A DNA stretch of 64,000 nucleotides, from contig NC_066338.1 in NCBI RefSeq assembly GCF_022539315.1, positions 3,100,001 to 3,164,000 on the forward strand. Direction: 5' to 3'. Both the position numbers and the translations under genes were made by a program. This document shows, piece after piece, positions 30,898-43,168 of the stretch. The stretch comes from Serinus canaria. Taxonomy: Eukaryota > Chordata > Aves > Passeriformes > Fringillidae. The notes below the pieces were generated by a model. The model worked only from the letters and a program-made list of their open reading frames with translations, was not told the origin of the DNA and did not search any database. The stretch's first letter is position 1; every line of letters begins with the position of its first letter.

Positions 30898-32370
30898 GAG
30901 GTCTTCTTGGGGCTCCAGAGTGTCACAATGGACCCCTGGCTCCATGAGGCCTGGCAGTGTCACAGGGGTCTCCTTGGGGCTCCAGTGTCGCAATGGACCC
31001 TTGGTTCCATGGGCACTCACAATGTCAGAAGGGTCTCCTTGGTTCCATGAGGCCCTGCAGTGAAACTTGATTCACTGAGGCCTCCAGGTGTCACAATGGC
31101 CTCCAGGATTCCATGAGACCCTGCAATGTCACAATGGACCTTTGGTTCCATGGGGTCCTGCACTATTCCATGAATCCTTAGTTCCCTGGACTCCTGTAGT
31201 GTCACAGTGGCCTTCTTGGTTCCATGGGGCCGCAAAGTGTCACAGCAGCCCCTTGGTTCCCTGATGCCACACAGTGTGACAACTGCCCCTTGGCCTGCCA
31301 AGACCCCGTAGTGCCACAATGGTTCCTTGCTTCCATGGGACCTGTAGTGTCACAATGGTCTCCATGATCCCACAAGGACTTGCAGGGTCACAACAGAACA
31401 TTGGGGCTCCATTGCTTTCATGGAGCCCCACTCTGTCACTGTGCTCCCCTTGGCTCCACAAGGCTCTGAAGTGCCACAATGGCCCTTCAGAGGTTCCACA
31501 AGGCCTCCAAGTGTAAAAATGGCCTCCATGGTTCCATGAGGCCCTGCTGTGCCACAATGGACTTCTGATTCCATGATGCCCCAGAGTGTCACAATGGCAT
31601 CCTTGGTCCCACAGTGTCAGAACGGACCCTTCATCCCACGGACACCCACAATGTTCCCTGCAGTCCCCTGGATTCCACCAGGCCCTGCCATGCTCTCATG
31701 GCCCCGTGGTCCCAGTGGGTCCCAAAGGGTCAGAACAGTCTCCATTGTTCCACGAGGCCCCGCAATGTCACTGTGCTCCCCTTGGTTCCACAGGGCCCCA
31801 CGGTGGAACAATGGACTCTTGGTTCCATGAGGTTCCTCAGTCCCAATGCTCTCCTTGGATCTGCAGTGTCACAGTGGCCCCTTGGCTCCAGGTGCCCACG
31901 CTGTGTCACAATGGCTCATGGTTCCATGAGGCCACACAGTTCAACAAGGGACCCTTGGTTCCATGAGGCCTTGCTGTGTCACAATGGACTTGTGGTTCCA
32001 TGAGCTCTCACACTGCTACCAGCAGTCTCCTTGGTTCTGCAGTGTCACCATGGACCCTTTGTTCCATGAGGTTCCGCAGCAGAACACGGTCACCTTGGTT
32101 CCGTGAGGTTCTGCAGTGTCTCAATGGACCCATGGTTCCACCAGGCCTGGCTGTGTCACAATGGCCCCTTGGTGCCAAGAGGTTTCTCAGGGTCACAATG
32201 GTCTCCTTGGATCTGCAGTAACACAAGGGACCACTGGGTCAATGTGGCCCCAATGTGCCAAAATGGATTTTGGTTCCATGGGGTTCTGCTGTGTCACAAT
32301 GGACCCTCTGTTCCATGGGTGTGCACAGTGTCACAGCTGACTCCTTGGTTCTGTGAGTCCCTGCTGTCAC
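30898..32370 (-). repeat. 37-bp tandem repeat array, longest
   Basis: About 40 degenerate units over ~1.47 kb, each with CCTTGGTTCCATGAGG and CAGTGTCACAATGG variants. It directly abuts the LTR end at 30897. The reverse-complement copy is 61365-62860. Confidence 0.92.
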
Positions 32371-32725
32371 CAAATCTCTGAGATACCAGAATAAGGCTCC
32401 GTAACACTCATTTGCTATTTCAGAGGGTATCATTTATTCAGGCCTGAGGTCTGGTGAGGGATAACTCCCAACCTTACGTGGACATGTAATTCTACCAGTG
32501 TGATGCCTATACACAGTCCATAAATGTGAATTGCAATTTACCCATTTCCATAAAACCCACCCCAAGTTCCCAGATTCATCCTTGTTTTCTCTATCCCTGC
32601 ACCCTTGAGCCAGATGTGTTCTTCTTCTCTTCCAACCATCCTTGCTGGGAAAGCAGCCCCTGCATGCCTTGTTCCTGTGCTGAAAGTTCACAGGCAGAGT
32701 AAAAATGGAATGAACCCTTTAGGTC
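32371..32725 (-). other. Possible LTR fragment between array and repeat R
   Basis: An AT-rich, non-repetitive stretch with TTTATTCAGG near 32430, which is a reversed AATAAA, so it may be part of a minus-strand LTR. The edges are not clear. The inverted copy lies at about 61015-61345. Confidence 0.35.
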
Positions 32726-33440
32726 TCAGCCCAAGGCTTTGTGTGGGCAGGCAGAGGCAGGCAGGAGGCAGAGCTGTCAGCAAAGGAAGGGGCCAGCCAG
32801 CTGGGGCAGCCGGGGGATGAGCACAGCCTGCAGGGACAGAGGCGCAGGGCAGGGACACCGTAGCACAGCCTGGGCTGCACAGGGCAAAGACATGGGGAGC
32901 AGCTGCCAGGCCCTGACAGAGCCAACTTGGGCAGCACTTGGGCCATGGCTGCTGGGCCTGGGCCTGAGCCAGGAGCAGGAGACAAGTGACCCTTGCAGTC
33001 TGGGGCCTCATGGCCTCCTTGTCCCTGCTCAGCAGCCTGGCAGGGGCCGCCCCATGCTCCTGCCCTTGGCATTGCCCATCCCCACATGCCAGTGCCCATG
33101 CCAGGAAGAGCCCTGAGCAAGGAGGGAGGGACAGGATTTGCCTGGCCAGGGGCTGGGGCTCAGGCCTTAGCCCTTTGCATTCCTGAAACACATCCAGCTT
33201 TGCTCAGCACCAGAGACACCTTGGCCTTGTTTGTGCCCAGCTGTCATCACTGCCTCCAGTGTTCTGCTCTACCTGGAACCTGGGGACACTTTCTCAATCC
33301 TGTCCCTCAGTGGGACCCATTAAAACTTCAAGAAACTTCTAAGTTTTAATTTAAGTTTGAGTTGTTGAGTAGTTTTTTGTATACTCTCTCAGGGATTGAG
33401 CTGTTGTAAACAGCACCAAAGCCATGAGAGGGTCATTAAA
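32726..33440 (+). repeat. Repeat R, copy 2
   Basis: Same words and order as copy 1 at 18470-19440, up to the shared CATTAAAACTTCAAGAAAC and the GAGAGGGTCATTAAAG segment. No coding call. Confidence 0.85.
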
Positions 33441-33519
33441 GTATTCTTAGTCCAGTTATGGAGAAATATTTCAAAGACCATGTAAGAAATACACATTCCT
33501 ATTTTAAAGGATGCATTTA

Positions 33520-33905
33520 ATTTTATTTCTCTTTAGAATAGTGGTGATTGCAGCATTCTGTGACTGATATTGACCCAAGATCTCTGCTCAGGAGCTCTGG
33601 CCTGCTCACAGAAGCTGGGCCTTGAGCTATGGCAGACACTGGGGCATTCTGGGAGTGACACTGGGGTATACTGGGAGAAACTGGGGACACTGGGAACACT
33701 GTGGAGAAGACTGGGGACACTGGGGCATCCTGTGGATGACACTGGGGGGGAACTGGAAGGGACTGGGAATAAACTCAGGTGCATTGGGAGGGACTGGAGG
33801 GGCACTGGGTTTGTACTGAGTTCTGCTTGGGATGAACTGGTCTGTAGTGGGGTTGTACTGGTCTGTACTGGGGATGAACTGGGTTGGACTGGGAGGGACT
33901 GGAGG
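33520..33905. repeat. ACTGGG-rich minisatellite
   Basis: Degenerate 12-16 base units around GGGA(C/A)ACTGGG repeat through about 33650-33905. The array runs directly into the CpG-rich block that follows. It is also present, inverted and noisier, near 59770-60100. Confidence 0.8.
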
Positions 33906-33909
33906 GGAT

Positions 33910-34920
33910 GAATGGGCTGTTCCTGCCTCCCATTTGCCGAAGCTCCCGCCTATCACCGCTCGCAGCCAATCGGCGCCGGAGATCGGGCCCTCAGGGGCGG
34001 TGCCTAGCATGGTCGCCGTCTTCTAGTTCTAACTACAACTCCCGTCATGCCCCGCGGCCCGATTGAGCCCATTGGAGCCGGGACTATAACGCCCGTCAAG
34101 CCCCGCGCTCCACAGAACCCCCGGGATCCGCCTCCATTTGTCCCATAAGTGTCCCCCAGACCCTCCAGGATCCCTCAGTGCCCCCCTCAGTGCCCCCCGA
34201 AAGCGTCCCCGAACCCCCCGAATGCACCCGCACCCACAGATGCCGTGCACAGCCATTTCTGGGAATTCATCTCCTCTCATTACCCGCGGCCCCAGAGCCC
34301 CTCAGAACACAGTCCCGCGCCTAAAACTCCTGCCGTGCCCCACGCCCATAGGAGCACGGATAGAGTTCCCTGAGTTTCCCCCAAGGGGTCTCGAGCCGCT
34401 TAAGCTGCCCCGAGGACCTCTAGTCGCGGATCGGACGCAAAAGTGTCCCCCAAGAGCCTTCCCGGACCCCCAAACATCGTGGTCGAGCCACTTTCGGGAC
34501 CACAGCTCCCATCATGCTCCGCTCTTCCAGCAGGGACTTTATCTCCCGTCATGCACCGTCCCCCTAGTTGCAGCTGCGCCTAGAACTCCCGTGATGCTCC
34601 GTGGCCCTGTTAAACTGTCTGATACCCGCGCCTACAACTCCCATCACCCCCCGCGCCCCAGAGAGTCCCGTTCGAGTCCCCCGAGGGCCCGTCCGGACCC
34701 CGAAGTGCCCCAAATTCCCCTTCCTGACCTCCAAGGGCCCCCCTGGAACCCCAAGTGCTGGCCCGGACCCCGAACTGTCCCTCAGAAACCCTGAGTGCCT
34801 CTGCAAGTGCCCACCTGGCTCCCACAAGTGTCCTCCAGACCCCCGGGTTCTCTCAGAATTCCCTCCCCAGACCCAAAACTGCCCTAAATGTGCCCCAGAA
34901 ATGTCTCCAGTAACCCCAAA
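33910..34920. promoter_or_regulatory. CpG-rich block with repeated ZNF143/THAP11-like motifs
   Basis: A CpG-dense region in which ACTACAACTCCCGTCATGC-type words recur at 34032-34050, 34083-34102, 34499-34520, 34536-34556, 34579-34600 and 34631-34650. They resemble the SBS motif (ACTACAATTCCCAG.ATGC) bound by ZNF143/THAP11 at vertebrate promoters. Between them lie GTCCCCC/AGACCCC-type short repeats. A CCAAT-like ATTGG occurs at 34071. I infer a CpG-island promoter or a duplicated piece of one; no first exon could be identified on either strand. Confidence 0.6.
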
Positions 34921-35211
34921 GTGCCTCCCCTTGACACTATCGGAGAAAAAGATGATAAAAATTATGCCAAAAGCACTACTAATATTACTAGCTACCATAA
35001 AGAAGAAGAAATATATAGCCAATAGACATGAATTAATTAACGAAGGGAATTGTGTTACTTATAAACAATGACCAGTACATTTTTCGTTGCTAAAAATTGC
35101 TATGAACAAAAAAAAGGTTACCGTTTTTTTTTCCTAAGAGAAGGAGCAGCAGAGGAGTTTTTGAGTTGATCTGAGAGTTAACCGTTGGCCTAGACTTCTT
35201 TGTTAGGGAAA
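34921..35211. other. AT-rich stretch before LTR
   Basis: A plus-strand frame of 39 codons (34950-35070) opens with a methionine and has a hydrophobic run, but it matches nothing I recognise. No gene is called. Confidence 0.35.
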
Positions 35212-35807
35212 TGTTGTAACCGCCAGTTAAGTATCCTTAAGTATCGTCATTTGACTCTCAATTGTAGGAGATTCTTGTTTATTTCAGTACCACCCTAGCC
35301 TGCTGCCAAGAAGACAACCCCCCCCCGGACGGTGAGAGGAGAGGGGGATATTTGCATCTCAGGAGACATGCAAATTTCCCCCAAACCCAGACTACCTTAG
35401 GACAGAACCTTTTACCAAATCCTGGAAAATACCCCAAAAGAGACGAGCCGAAACAGAATTAAAAGGTCAGAGTGGTGTCTGGACAGCAGGGCCGAGGTCT
35501 GAATCCAGTAGAGACATTTGAAAACCTCGGTCACTCCTCGCCCTAACTACAAACGATGTCAGTCAGACCCAGGACCCGCTGGACTGATAACCCAAACCGA
35601 TAAACCCTGGGTATACCCCACTGCCTTGCAAGGACAGGACTCCCGGCCCTGCCCCCTTGGGGACAGAGCTGCAAATCTTCCTCTTCTGAGTCACTGCTGG
35701 CAGCGGCAGCAGAACTCCGCGGATCTGGTAAGACTCTCATCTTCGAGCTGATCACTTTAATAAAGGCATTAAAAGGAGGAGAGTCTCCTGCCCTGTTTAT
35801 TTCAAAA
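35212..35807 (+). mobile_element. ERV LTR candidate, left-arm copy
   Basis: Starts near TGTTGTAACCGCC and ends near TTTATTTCA, with AATAAAGGC at 35759. It contains GGCAGCGGCAGCAG at about 35700, a site expanded in the right-arm copy. Edges are approximate. Confidence 0.5.
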
Positions 35808-36849
35808 ATGTATGTATTTTTAATTATTGAAATTTGGTAATAGCGACATGGAATAATACTAATATGAATAGGAAAAAATAATTATAATTTTATGAATTCA
35901 TTGTATTTTTTTTAAGGCAAAATGCATATTTTTTTATGCTTTGGGATGTGAGTCTGTAAAAGGTGGTCCAAAGATTCCTCATTTGCCTCACAACCGCCAT
36001 CAAGGACGGAGATTGAAGCCCTCCCCAAGGACTGAGACTGAGACCCTTTAAATTCTAACAGGGGGTGCTGGGCTGACTGAAGCGGGATGTCTGCCATGGG
36101 GAGTGGGATGTTTCCCATAGGAACCAGTCCTGAAACAATGGGCCCCGCTCACTGCTGGCACCGGTTTGTCCTGTTCAGAACTGGGCTGTCTGTACCTGTG
36201 TGAGAGTCTGTCTGAAATATCCTCCAATCTGCCTCACAACTGTCACTGAGAGACCGCTCAGAAGACCCCCTTTGTCCCATTCCTGGCCCTACAGTGGAAA
36301 GTTACCCGCCAAGCCAGGGGCTCTAAGACCTGAAGGAATTGCTAAGTTACTGTTTCTGCAGGTGCATCTTTCTGCATGCTGCACTGAGCCCAGTGAGAAG
36401 AAGGGGGCACTGTGCCCTCTTTGCACCAACAGCCTTGGAAGCTGTCCCACCTCTTGGCCTGGCTGGACTTCTCCTGAGCTTTTGGGTGGTCTCCCACAGA
36501 AGACCCCTCTCGTTCATCTACAACCACTGTGACAGACAAGCTGAGATGACAGAAGCCTCTCCACCAGAGAAAAACCCGAGAAATCCCCACGTGAGAAAGG
36601 CTGCTCCTACACTCCCCAAGGACTGGGACTGAAGCCCCGAGCCCGGGGAGGTGCGCGGGGGAGGCGAGCTGACCAAAGCAAGGAGGATGTTGCAGGTGCA
36701 GGCATTGGACCACGAAAACAATGGCCCTCAACCACTGAGATATGGACTGTGTGTGCCCCTTTTCCAAATACCATTCTTTTTACCAGAAGATACAATAGAT
36801 TCAGTTTTGAAATAATCCCCCTCCCCCTCAATGAAAAGTGTATAATTGG
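35808..36849. other. Sequence between LTRs, probably ERV-derived
   Basis: AT-rich to 35960, then moderately GC-rich, with internal similarity between CCAAGGACTGAGACTGA (36027) and CCAAGGACTGGGACTGA (36617). No retroviral coding frame is recognisable. It is shared with the right arm, where the C-rich block interrupts it. Confidence 0.4.
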
Positions 36850-37148
36850 AGTCCAGATGGACTGCATCTCTGAGAACTCCCCAACGTAACAGGCGGATCC
36901 TCAGCTGGACTGGACCTAAGGACTTCATCTCTACGTTTGGTAGCTATATTCCCCTTTTTCTTTCTCTCTCTCTTTCTCTGTCTTTCTCTCCCTTAATCCC
37001 TCCATCACATTTTGCTGTGATCATTCAATAAAGGTGCATTTGTTTTGCTTATTGCTGCAAAACCCCCTTGTACCGTGTCCGTTCTTTTTGCACCCTGAGA
37101 TCCCTTACGAACCATCACGAAACCCATTCATAGGGACGGATTGTGACA
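36850..37148 (+). mobile_element. LTR 3' portion (R-U5), first of a tandem pair
   Basis: A polypyrimidine tract (CTTTCTCTCTC) is followed by TTCAATAAAGGTGCATTTG and an end at GGACGGATTGTGACA. The same arrangement recurs at 37230-37523. Confidence 0.65.
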
Positions 37149-37229
37149 ACCTGTTCTCAAGGGACTCATTCTCCTCTGTCCTGTACCTGTTCCCTCAATG
37201 TGCCGTCCTGCTCCCCTCCCGGCAGTAGA

Positions 37230-37523
37230 TTATAAAAGACCCCGAGTTAACCAAAGACTTTGAGATTCTCCCCGAGGTTACAAGATGGATCTATTGGCCG
37301 GACCACGAGGATTTCGTGTCTCTGTTGGTAGCTATTCCCCTCCCCCTGTTTTCTCTCTCTCTCTGTCCTTTATCTCCTTTCTAATCCTTCTATCACATCT
37401 GCTCTGGGCACTCAATAAAAGGTGCATTTGTTTTGGTTAATACTGAAAGTCCCCTGCTGTGTGTGTGCACTCTGAGATCGGTAAAACGAGCCATCAGGAC
37501 CCCCCTTGTGCCAGCAGATCGTG
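37230..37523 (+). mobile_element. LTR 3' portion (R-U5), second of a tandem pair
   Basis: A TTTTCTCTCTCTCTCTG tract, CTCAATAAAAGGTGCATTTG, and an end at CAGCAGATCGTGACA. It is clearly homologous to 36850-37148 at about 375 bases spacing but diverged, so these are two related LTRs or an internal duplication. Confidence 0.65.
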
Positions 37524-37974
37524 ACACGGCCTGACGGGGTTCCTGCCCACAGCATGTGAACGTGATCTTCTTGTTGGCAACTACAGTGGTTCATCTGGTC
37601 TTGCTTTCTGGTCTCCCTATCCCAGAATTACCTATGCCACCTGCTTTTCTCATACTGTGGTTCTCTGTAGTTCCTTAATTAGTCAGCCCTTATTAAGTTC
37701 ACTCTTGGAATGGGGGATTATCACCTCCCCATCAAATCGAGTGCATTTGAATGCACTTGAATGTGTTTTGCCTGCATTCAAATATGGTCCCTGGTTTTGA
37801 TTTACTATGGAATTTCTGTTTGTATTTTCTACCTCTGTTGAGGCTGGGATTGAAGGTACTTGAGATGATATTTCAGACTCAGGTGTTTATTGTTTCTTAT
37901 CAGTGAAACAGCCTCACAACCGTGAGTTCTGCAGCCTTTCATTAGCAAGGCACAAAATGGCTCAGTGTCTCTTG
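37524..37974. other. Unassigned sequence after LTR pair
   Basis: A mildly AT-rich stretch of ~450 bases shared with the right arm at about 54120-54550. No gene is recognised. Confidence 0.4.
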
Positions 37975-38811
37975 TTACAAGGCCTGGATGGTACCAAGGA
38001 CACCATGGTGATACTGGGGATCCAAGGAGACCGTGGTGACACCATGGAAACTCATGGAACCGTGGGCATTGTGGCACAGCAGGGCTTCATGGAACCAAGA
38101 GTCAATTGTGACTCTACCAAATCTCATGGAACCAAGGGCCCATTGTGACACTGAAGAACTTCAGGGAACCAAGAGTCTGTTGTGCACAGGGGGTACTCAT
38201 GAAACCATGGAGACCATTTTGAAACTTCAAGGCCTGATGGAACCAAAGAGTCATTCTGGCCCTTCTGAGCCTTGGAACCAAAGGGACCATAGTGACACAG
38301 TGGGGCTCTGTGGAACCAAGGGGCCATGGTGACATTGTGGAGCGTCATTGAACCAACTGTCCATGGTGACACTGCAGGGCCTGATGGAATCATGGACACC
38401 ATTGTGACACTACAAGGCCTCATGGAAGCAAGGGGCCATTGTCACACTGTGGGGCCTCTTGGGATCCAGGGGCAGTTGTGATACCATGGAAATTATGGCA
38501 ACATGTGGCAACATGAAACCAAGGAGACCCTTGTGACACTACAGGAACCCATGGCACTAAGGATCCATGGAACAGTGCAGGACACGTGGAACCGAGGGGC
38601 CATTGTGATGCTGTAGAACCAAAAGGGCCCATTGTGACACTGTGGGTCCCCATGGATCCAAAGGTCCAGTTGACATTGCAGGGCCTTATGGAATCCTGGA
38701 GACCACTGTGAAACTTTGAGGCCTCTTTGAATTAAGTGGCCCTGCAGGGCCTCATGGAACCAATGAGACCCCTTAGAACCAAGTGTCCATTGTGACCCTG
38801 TGGTACCAAGG
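37975..38811 (+). repeat. 37-bp tandem repeat array
   Basis: About 22 units with TGGAACCAAGG and TGTGACACTG variants. It is cut at 38811 by the LTR and resumes at about 39716. The right-arm counterpart (53121-54110) is much noisier. Confidence 0.9.
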
Positions 38812-39715
38812 TGTCGTGGGTTGACCCAGGCCAGATGCCAGGCATCCATGAGAGCTGCTCACTCACTCCCCTCTGCAGGACAGAGAAAATTTAATAAAGG
38901 GCTCATGGGTTGAGACAAAGACTGGGAGAGATCACTTATCAAATACTGTCCTGGGAAAAACAGGCTTAGCTTGGAGATATGAAATTCATTTATTATTAAC
39001 AAACTCAGAGCAGGATAAGGGGAAATAAAATAAGCCCCCCACCTCCCTCCTTCCAGCTCTACCTCCTACCCCGGCAGTGCAGGGAGACAGGGAATGGGGG
39101 TTATGGTCAGTTCATCACCCATGGCTTCTGCCCTGTCTCAGGGAGAGGGGTGCTTCCCCTGCTGCACCGTGGGTCCCTCCCAGGGGAGACAGTTCTGCAG
39201 GAACTTCTCCAATGTGAGTCCATTTCAGGGGCAACAGCCCTCTGCAAACTGCTGCAGTGTGAGTCCATCCCAGGGACAACAGTCCTTCCCAAACTGCTGC
39301 AGCATGGGTCACTCTTCCATGGGGTGCATTCCTCCAAGGACAGGCTGCTCCAGCCTGGGAGCAGGGCCCCTCTCTCCATGGCTCTCCTACAGGGTGCCTG
39401 GGTCTCCAGTGCCTGGAGCACCTCCTCCCCTCCTTCTGCACTGACCTTGATGTCTGCAGAGTTGTTCTTCTCACATGTTCTCCCTCTGCTCTTCTCTGAC
39501 TGGAGTTAAAACTGCGCCACAATCTCTCTTTTGGTTTCTTTTAAAGTCTGTTATCACTGAGGCGTTTCCACTGTTTGTAAGTGGCCCAGCCTTGGCCAGC
39601 AGCAGCTCCATCTTTGAAGCCACCAGGGACTGGCTGTGCCAGACATGGTGGAAGCTTCCAACAGCTTCTCACAGGAGCCATCCCTGTGCCCCCCTGCTGC
39701 CAAAAACTAGGCCAT
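38812..39715 (-). mobile_element. ERV LTR inserted in 37-bp array
   Basis: Begins TGTCGTGGGTTGACCC, a start typical of a very common songbird LTR family. Its interior has ~36-base repeats around CCA.GGG..ACAGT and CTGCAG.AACT (39150-39330). The coding strand is probably minus, since TTTATTATT lies near 38990. Both flanks read GGTACCA.GG and continue as 37-bp array units, so it landed inside one unit. The right-arm copy is 52168-53120. Confidence 0.7.
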
Positions 39716-40065
39716 GGTACCAGGGGGCTGTTGTGACTTTGGGGGGCCACATGGAACCAAGGGGCAAGGGTGACACCGTGGGGCCACTTGGAACCAAGGG
39801 GCAAGGGTGACACTGTGGGGCCTCATGGAACCAAGGGGCAAGGGTGACACTGTGGGGCCACATGGAACCAAGGGGCAAGGGTGACACCGTGGGGCCTCAT
39901 GGAAGTAAGGAGCCATGGTGACACTGTGGGGCCTCATGGAACCAAGGAGCCACGGTGACACCGCAGGGCTTGGTGGAACCCAGGGGCTCGATGTGACACT
40001 GTGTGGCTTCATGGAGCCAAGGAGAGCACTGTGACACTATGGAACCTCATGGAATTACCAGAAAT
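39716..40065 (+). repeat. 37-bp tandem repeat array, cleanest copy
   Basis: TGACAC recurs at 39808, 39845, 39882, 39919 and 39956, an exact 37-base period. Units differ by GGGCAAGGG versus GGGCCAT endings. Confidence 0.95.
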
Positions 40066-41745
40066 GATACAACTTCTGGTTTCTTTTAATGTAACTTCAG
40101 TCAGGGGTTTGTTTGCCCAGTTAGAGGGGAATTGAAGTTTCTCTTCAAAAGACTCTGTTCACTAAGGGTGGGTGAGGCCTGATGAGCTTAACATCTACAG
40201 ATTGGGAGTGGCCAGAAGATGCACAGGAGGTAAATGAACATTAATGAACATCACCCCCAGTGTGGTGAGACACCTGGTCTGGGAAAAGATTGAGAAGGGA
40301 ATCAAAGAATGAGGATTAATTGACATCAAAGGCGAACAGATCGATCAGCAATAGCAGATGGAATAGTAAGAATTGTGTAATTTAAGAGCAAAGAACATTA
40401 ATTTCTTTGGCTTTTGTCTGTATAGATATGTGAAAAGAATAGTAAAGAACAATGTGTGATGGAATGATTTTGACTGTGCAACCCGGACATGTGTGGATTG
40501 AATGATTTCTATTGCATGTGATGGCCACAATGACATCCTGGCAGGAATAAGGTAATGCCTAAATTCTGTAACACTGAGAAGGTGTTGTTGAAGTTTCTGT
40601 TTTTCATGCAGTTTCAGTGTCAGTCCAGTGAGGTCCATCATCAACACAGGCTCTTCCTGGACTCTTTAGAGAAGACAATTGGAGGCCAAGACTGCACAAA
40701 CCTCTCAGAGACTCCCAGGCAAAAGCAAAACCCAAAGTCCTCTGAAAAACCTGCAGTCTCTGGGAGCATTAGGGAGCCCCCAGGGCCATTCCTGAGCAAG
40801 GCTCCCCAGGGACTCCTTCCAGCAGATCCCTGAGGCCACTGGGATGTGGGGCAGGGGGGGATGCTGAGGGCAGGACAAGGGGGTGACAGTGCCCAGCCTG
40901 GCTGGGGCTGTGCCAGGAGGCCCCAGGACAAGGTGTCTCCTCCCAGCCCTTGGTGGCACAGACTCTGCTGTGCCCAGGGCACCAAGACGTGGCTTCTCCT
41001 GGGCACTGCTAGCCCCACCAGGGCCCTTGACCATGTCCAGCACAGCTTGTCCTGCGCTGTCCCACAGCTGCTGCTGTGTCCCTGCAGGCTGCACACTCCC
41101 ATCTCGCTGTCCCCTGGCTCTGCCCTGCCGCTGCCAGCCCTGCCCTGACCTCTGCCCACCCTCACCCTCTGTGTCTGGGGACACACACACATGCACTGAG
41201 CTCATGCCCCTCCTTGGTGCTGCTCCTGCCACAGCACTGCCCTGGGAGGGTTCATTCCTCACAGGAGCTGCTGTGTTTGTACTGCTGCATTTTTGTAGCT
41301 CTGCTTCTGCCTCTCTGGCAATTGTCTCTTCAAAGAGCTCTCCAAGGAAAAGATTCATTCAATTGTGGAATAGCAGAGGTGGGAAGAGCCCCTGAGCCCC
41401 CTTGGCCTGGGTGTGGCTGGGATGGAGTTCCCTTTGCCCAGAGCAGCCCTGTCCTGCTGTGCTTGGCTCTTGTGGCTGCAGCAGGGCTGGTCCCAGCCAA
41501 AGGCTTTGGCTGTCCCTGAGCAGGGCTCACCCCACATGAGGCTTTTCTGCAACCCCCTCCCCCAGTGGGCTGGGGGTGGGCAGGTGTTCCTGGGGGCACA
41601 GGGATGGGACAGCTTGGCTGGACTGACCCAAGGGCTCTTCCATTCCATGTGATGTCCTGATCAGCAGGGAAATGAGGGGGACAAGAAGGTCTCTGGATTT
41701 TCTGTATTAATACATTTGTCTTCCAAAGCCACGACTAAATGTGCT
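40066..41745. other. Arm sequence without recognised gene
   Basis: 40066-40560 is AT-rich and unclassified. 40640-41650 is GC-rich with overlapping frames on both strands and no domain. All of it recurs inverted at 50056-51720. The inner edge of the inverted repeat lies at about 41745. Confidence 0.5.
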
Positions 41746-43168
41746 GAACTCTTGTTTTCCCATGGTTTTCCTTGCTTCTGCATTTGGCCTTTGCTTTTTG
41801 GTCCCTTCAGTATTAATCTCTCTTTATGATGACCCCCAATGTTTTCACCTTTTTTTCTCCTGTCTTCTGATGAAGGAGGGACAGTGACAGAGACACTTGG
41901 CTGTCACTTGATGGCCAGAGGGGTTTACCCACAGTTACCTCGCCCAAGTCTTCTCTTATGGGCACAGCCAGAAATGTCATGGCTCTGCCAGGTGCCCACC
42001 CCTGAGCTGGGCTCATGCCCTGCTCACAGCCCCAGGGCTGCCCAGGGACACGAGTCCTTCCCTTGCACACACACACAGAATTCATTGCAGCACGGGCAGG
42101 GGCTCCCTGGGCTCTGCTGCCACTGCCAGAGCCTGGCAGGGACCTCAGCCCTGCAGGTGTCACCCTGCCCTGCTCTGCCCTGCCTGAGGTGCCCCACGGC
42201 CAGAGGGATGGACACAGGGAGCTCTGTACTCAGGAGCTCGTCCCAGCCCTGCACTCAGAGGTTCCCAGGGGATGTTACTCTCTGGAAGCTCCAGGAGCAG
42301 CTGAAGGAGTTTGTGCTCACTGGGTTTATGTCCCCTCACACACACAGGATGTTCAGGGCTGTGGAGTGTCCGTGTACTGCAAACACAGACCCTGACCCGG
42401 TCACTTGCTGTCCCTCCATGGAGGGAAGAACAACCTCTGTGACCTGGGGTGAGAGGCCACTGCTGCATCAGTGCTGGCTTTGCAAGGGCACTGCTGGGAC
42501 AGCCCCCACCCTGATCACTGCCACATTCTGCTGGTCACTGCTGGTTTCCTCTCCAGGGTGCTGTGTTGGGCACATCCCTGAGAGGAACTGGGAAGGAGAT
42601 TGAAGCTTTCAGGCCCTGCACCAGGGAGATGCCCTTGCATGGTGGAAATGCTGTTGCAGAGCCCAGCTCTGTCCCAGCAGTGCCCACGGTCTGTCCCTGC
42701 CTGCAGTCCCTGGACAGGCACACAGCAGGACAGGGACTGAGCTGGCAGAGCCCTGAGGCCTTAAACCACCACAGGGGTTCTGAAGGTGAGTGTGGGAGTG
42801 AAGGAAGGGGAAGTTATGATGGAGACACTCTGGGGCTCCCTGGCAGTGAGGAGCACTGGGGTTCCCTTTTCTGCTCCAGCTCTGCCCAGAGGCACCAACC
42901 CTACAGCTCCAGAAAAGCCTGGGAGGAAAGATGTCCGGCACACATGGCAATGCACAGTTCTTCAATGTAGTAGTATTAGTACAGCTCCTGGTTTATACAG
43001 TCACTGGGTGCCACTGGAAAAACAAACACTGAATTAAAAATGTATAAGCAAAGATTTTTGTGTAAACAAATTCTCAAAAGTATAACAACTGTGCCAGCAG
43101 CAAAAAATGCATGGGACAGAGCGAGCATAAATAAGTAACATCATACAGCTATACAGGAGAATGAAAAT
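41746..43168. other. Unassigned spacer next to OR2
   Basis: GC-rich non-coding sequence with a C/T-rich start. No gene is recognised. It is not part of the inverted-repeat arms. Confidence 0.45.

Larger units (their letters stand above)
29740..41745. repeat. Left arm of a long inverted repeat (~12 kb)
   Basis: Collinear in reverse complement with about 50056-64000. Paired points seen by eye include 30880 with 62870, 33480 with 60240, 34930 with 58620, 36340 with 57190, 37560 with 54540 and 41650 with 50150. The sum of paired coordinates drifts from ~93,760 to ~91,800, mainly because of a 1.4 kb C-rich insertion in the right arm. The outer end may extend further, since the right arm reaches the window edge. 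Confidence 0.9.

Noticed and set aside
34950..35070. Short plus-strand frame with hydrophobic start, possible viral or gene fragment
   Set aside because: Thirty-nine codons in AT-rich DNA with no recognisable similarity; no support for a gene.
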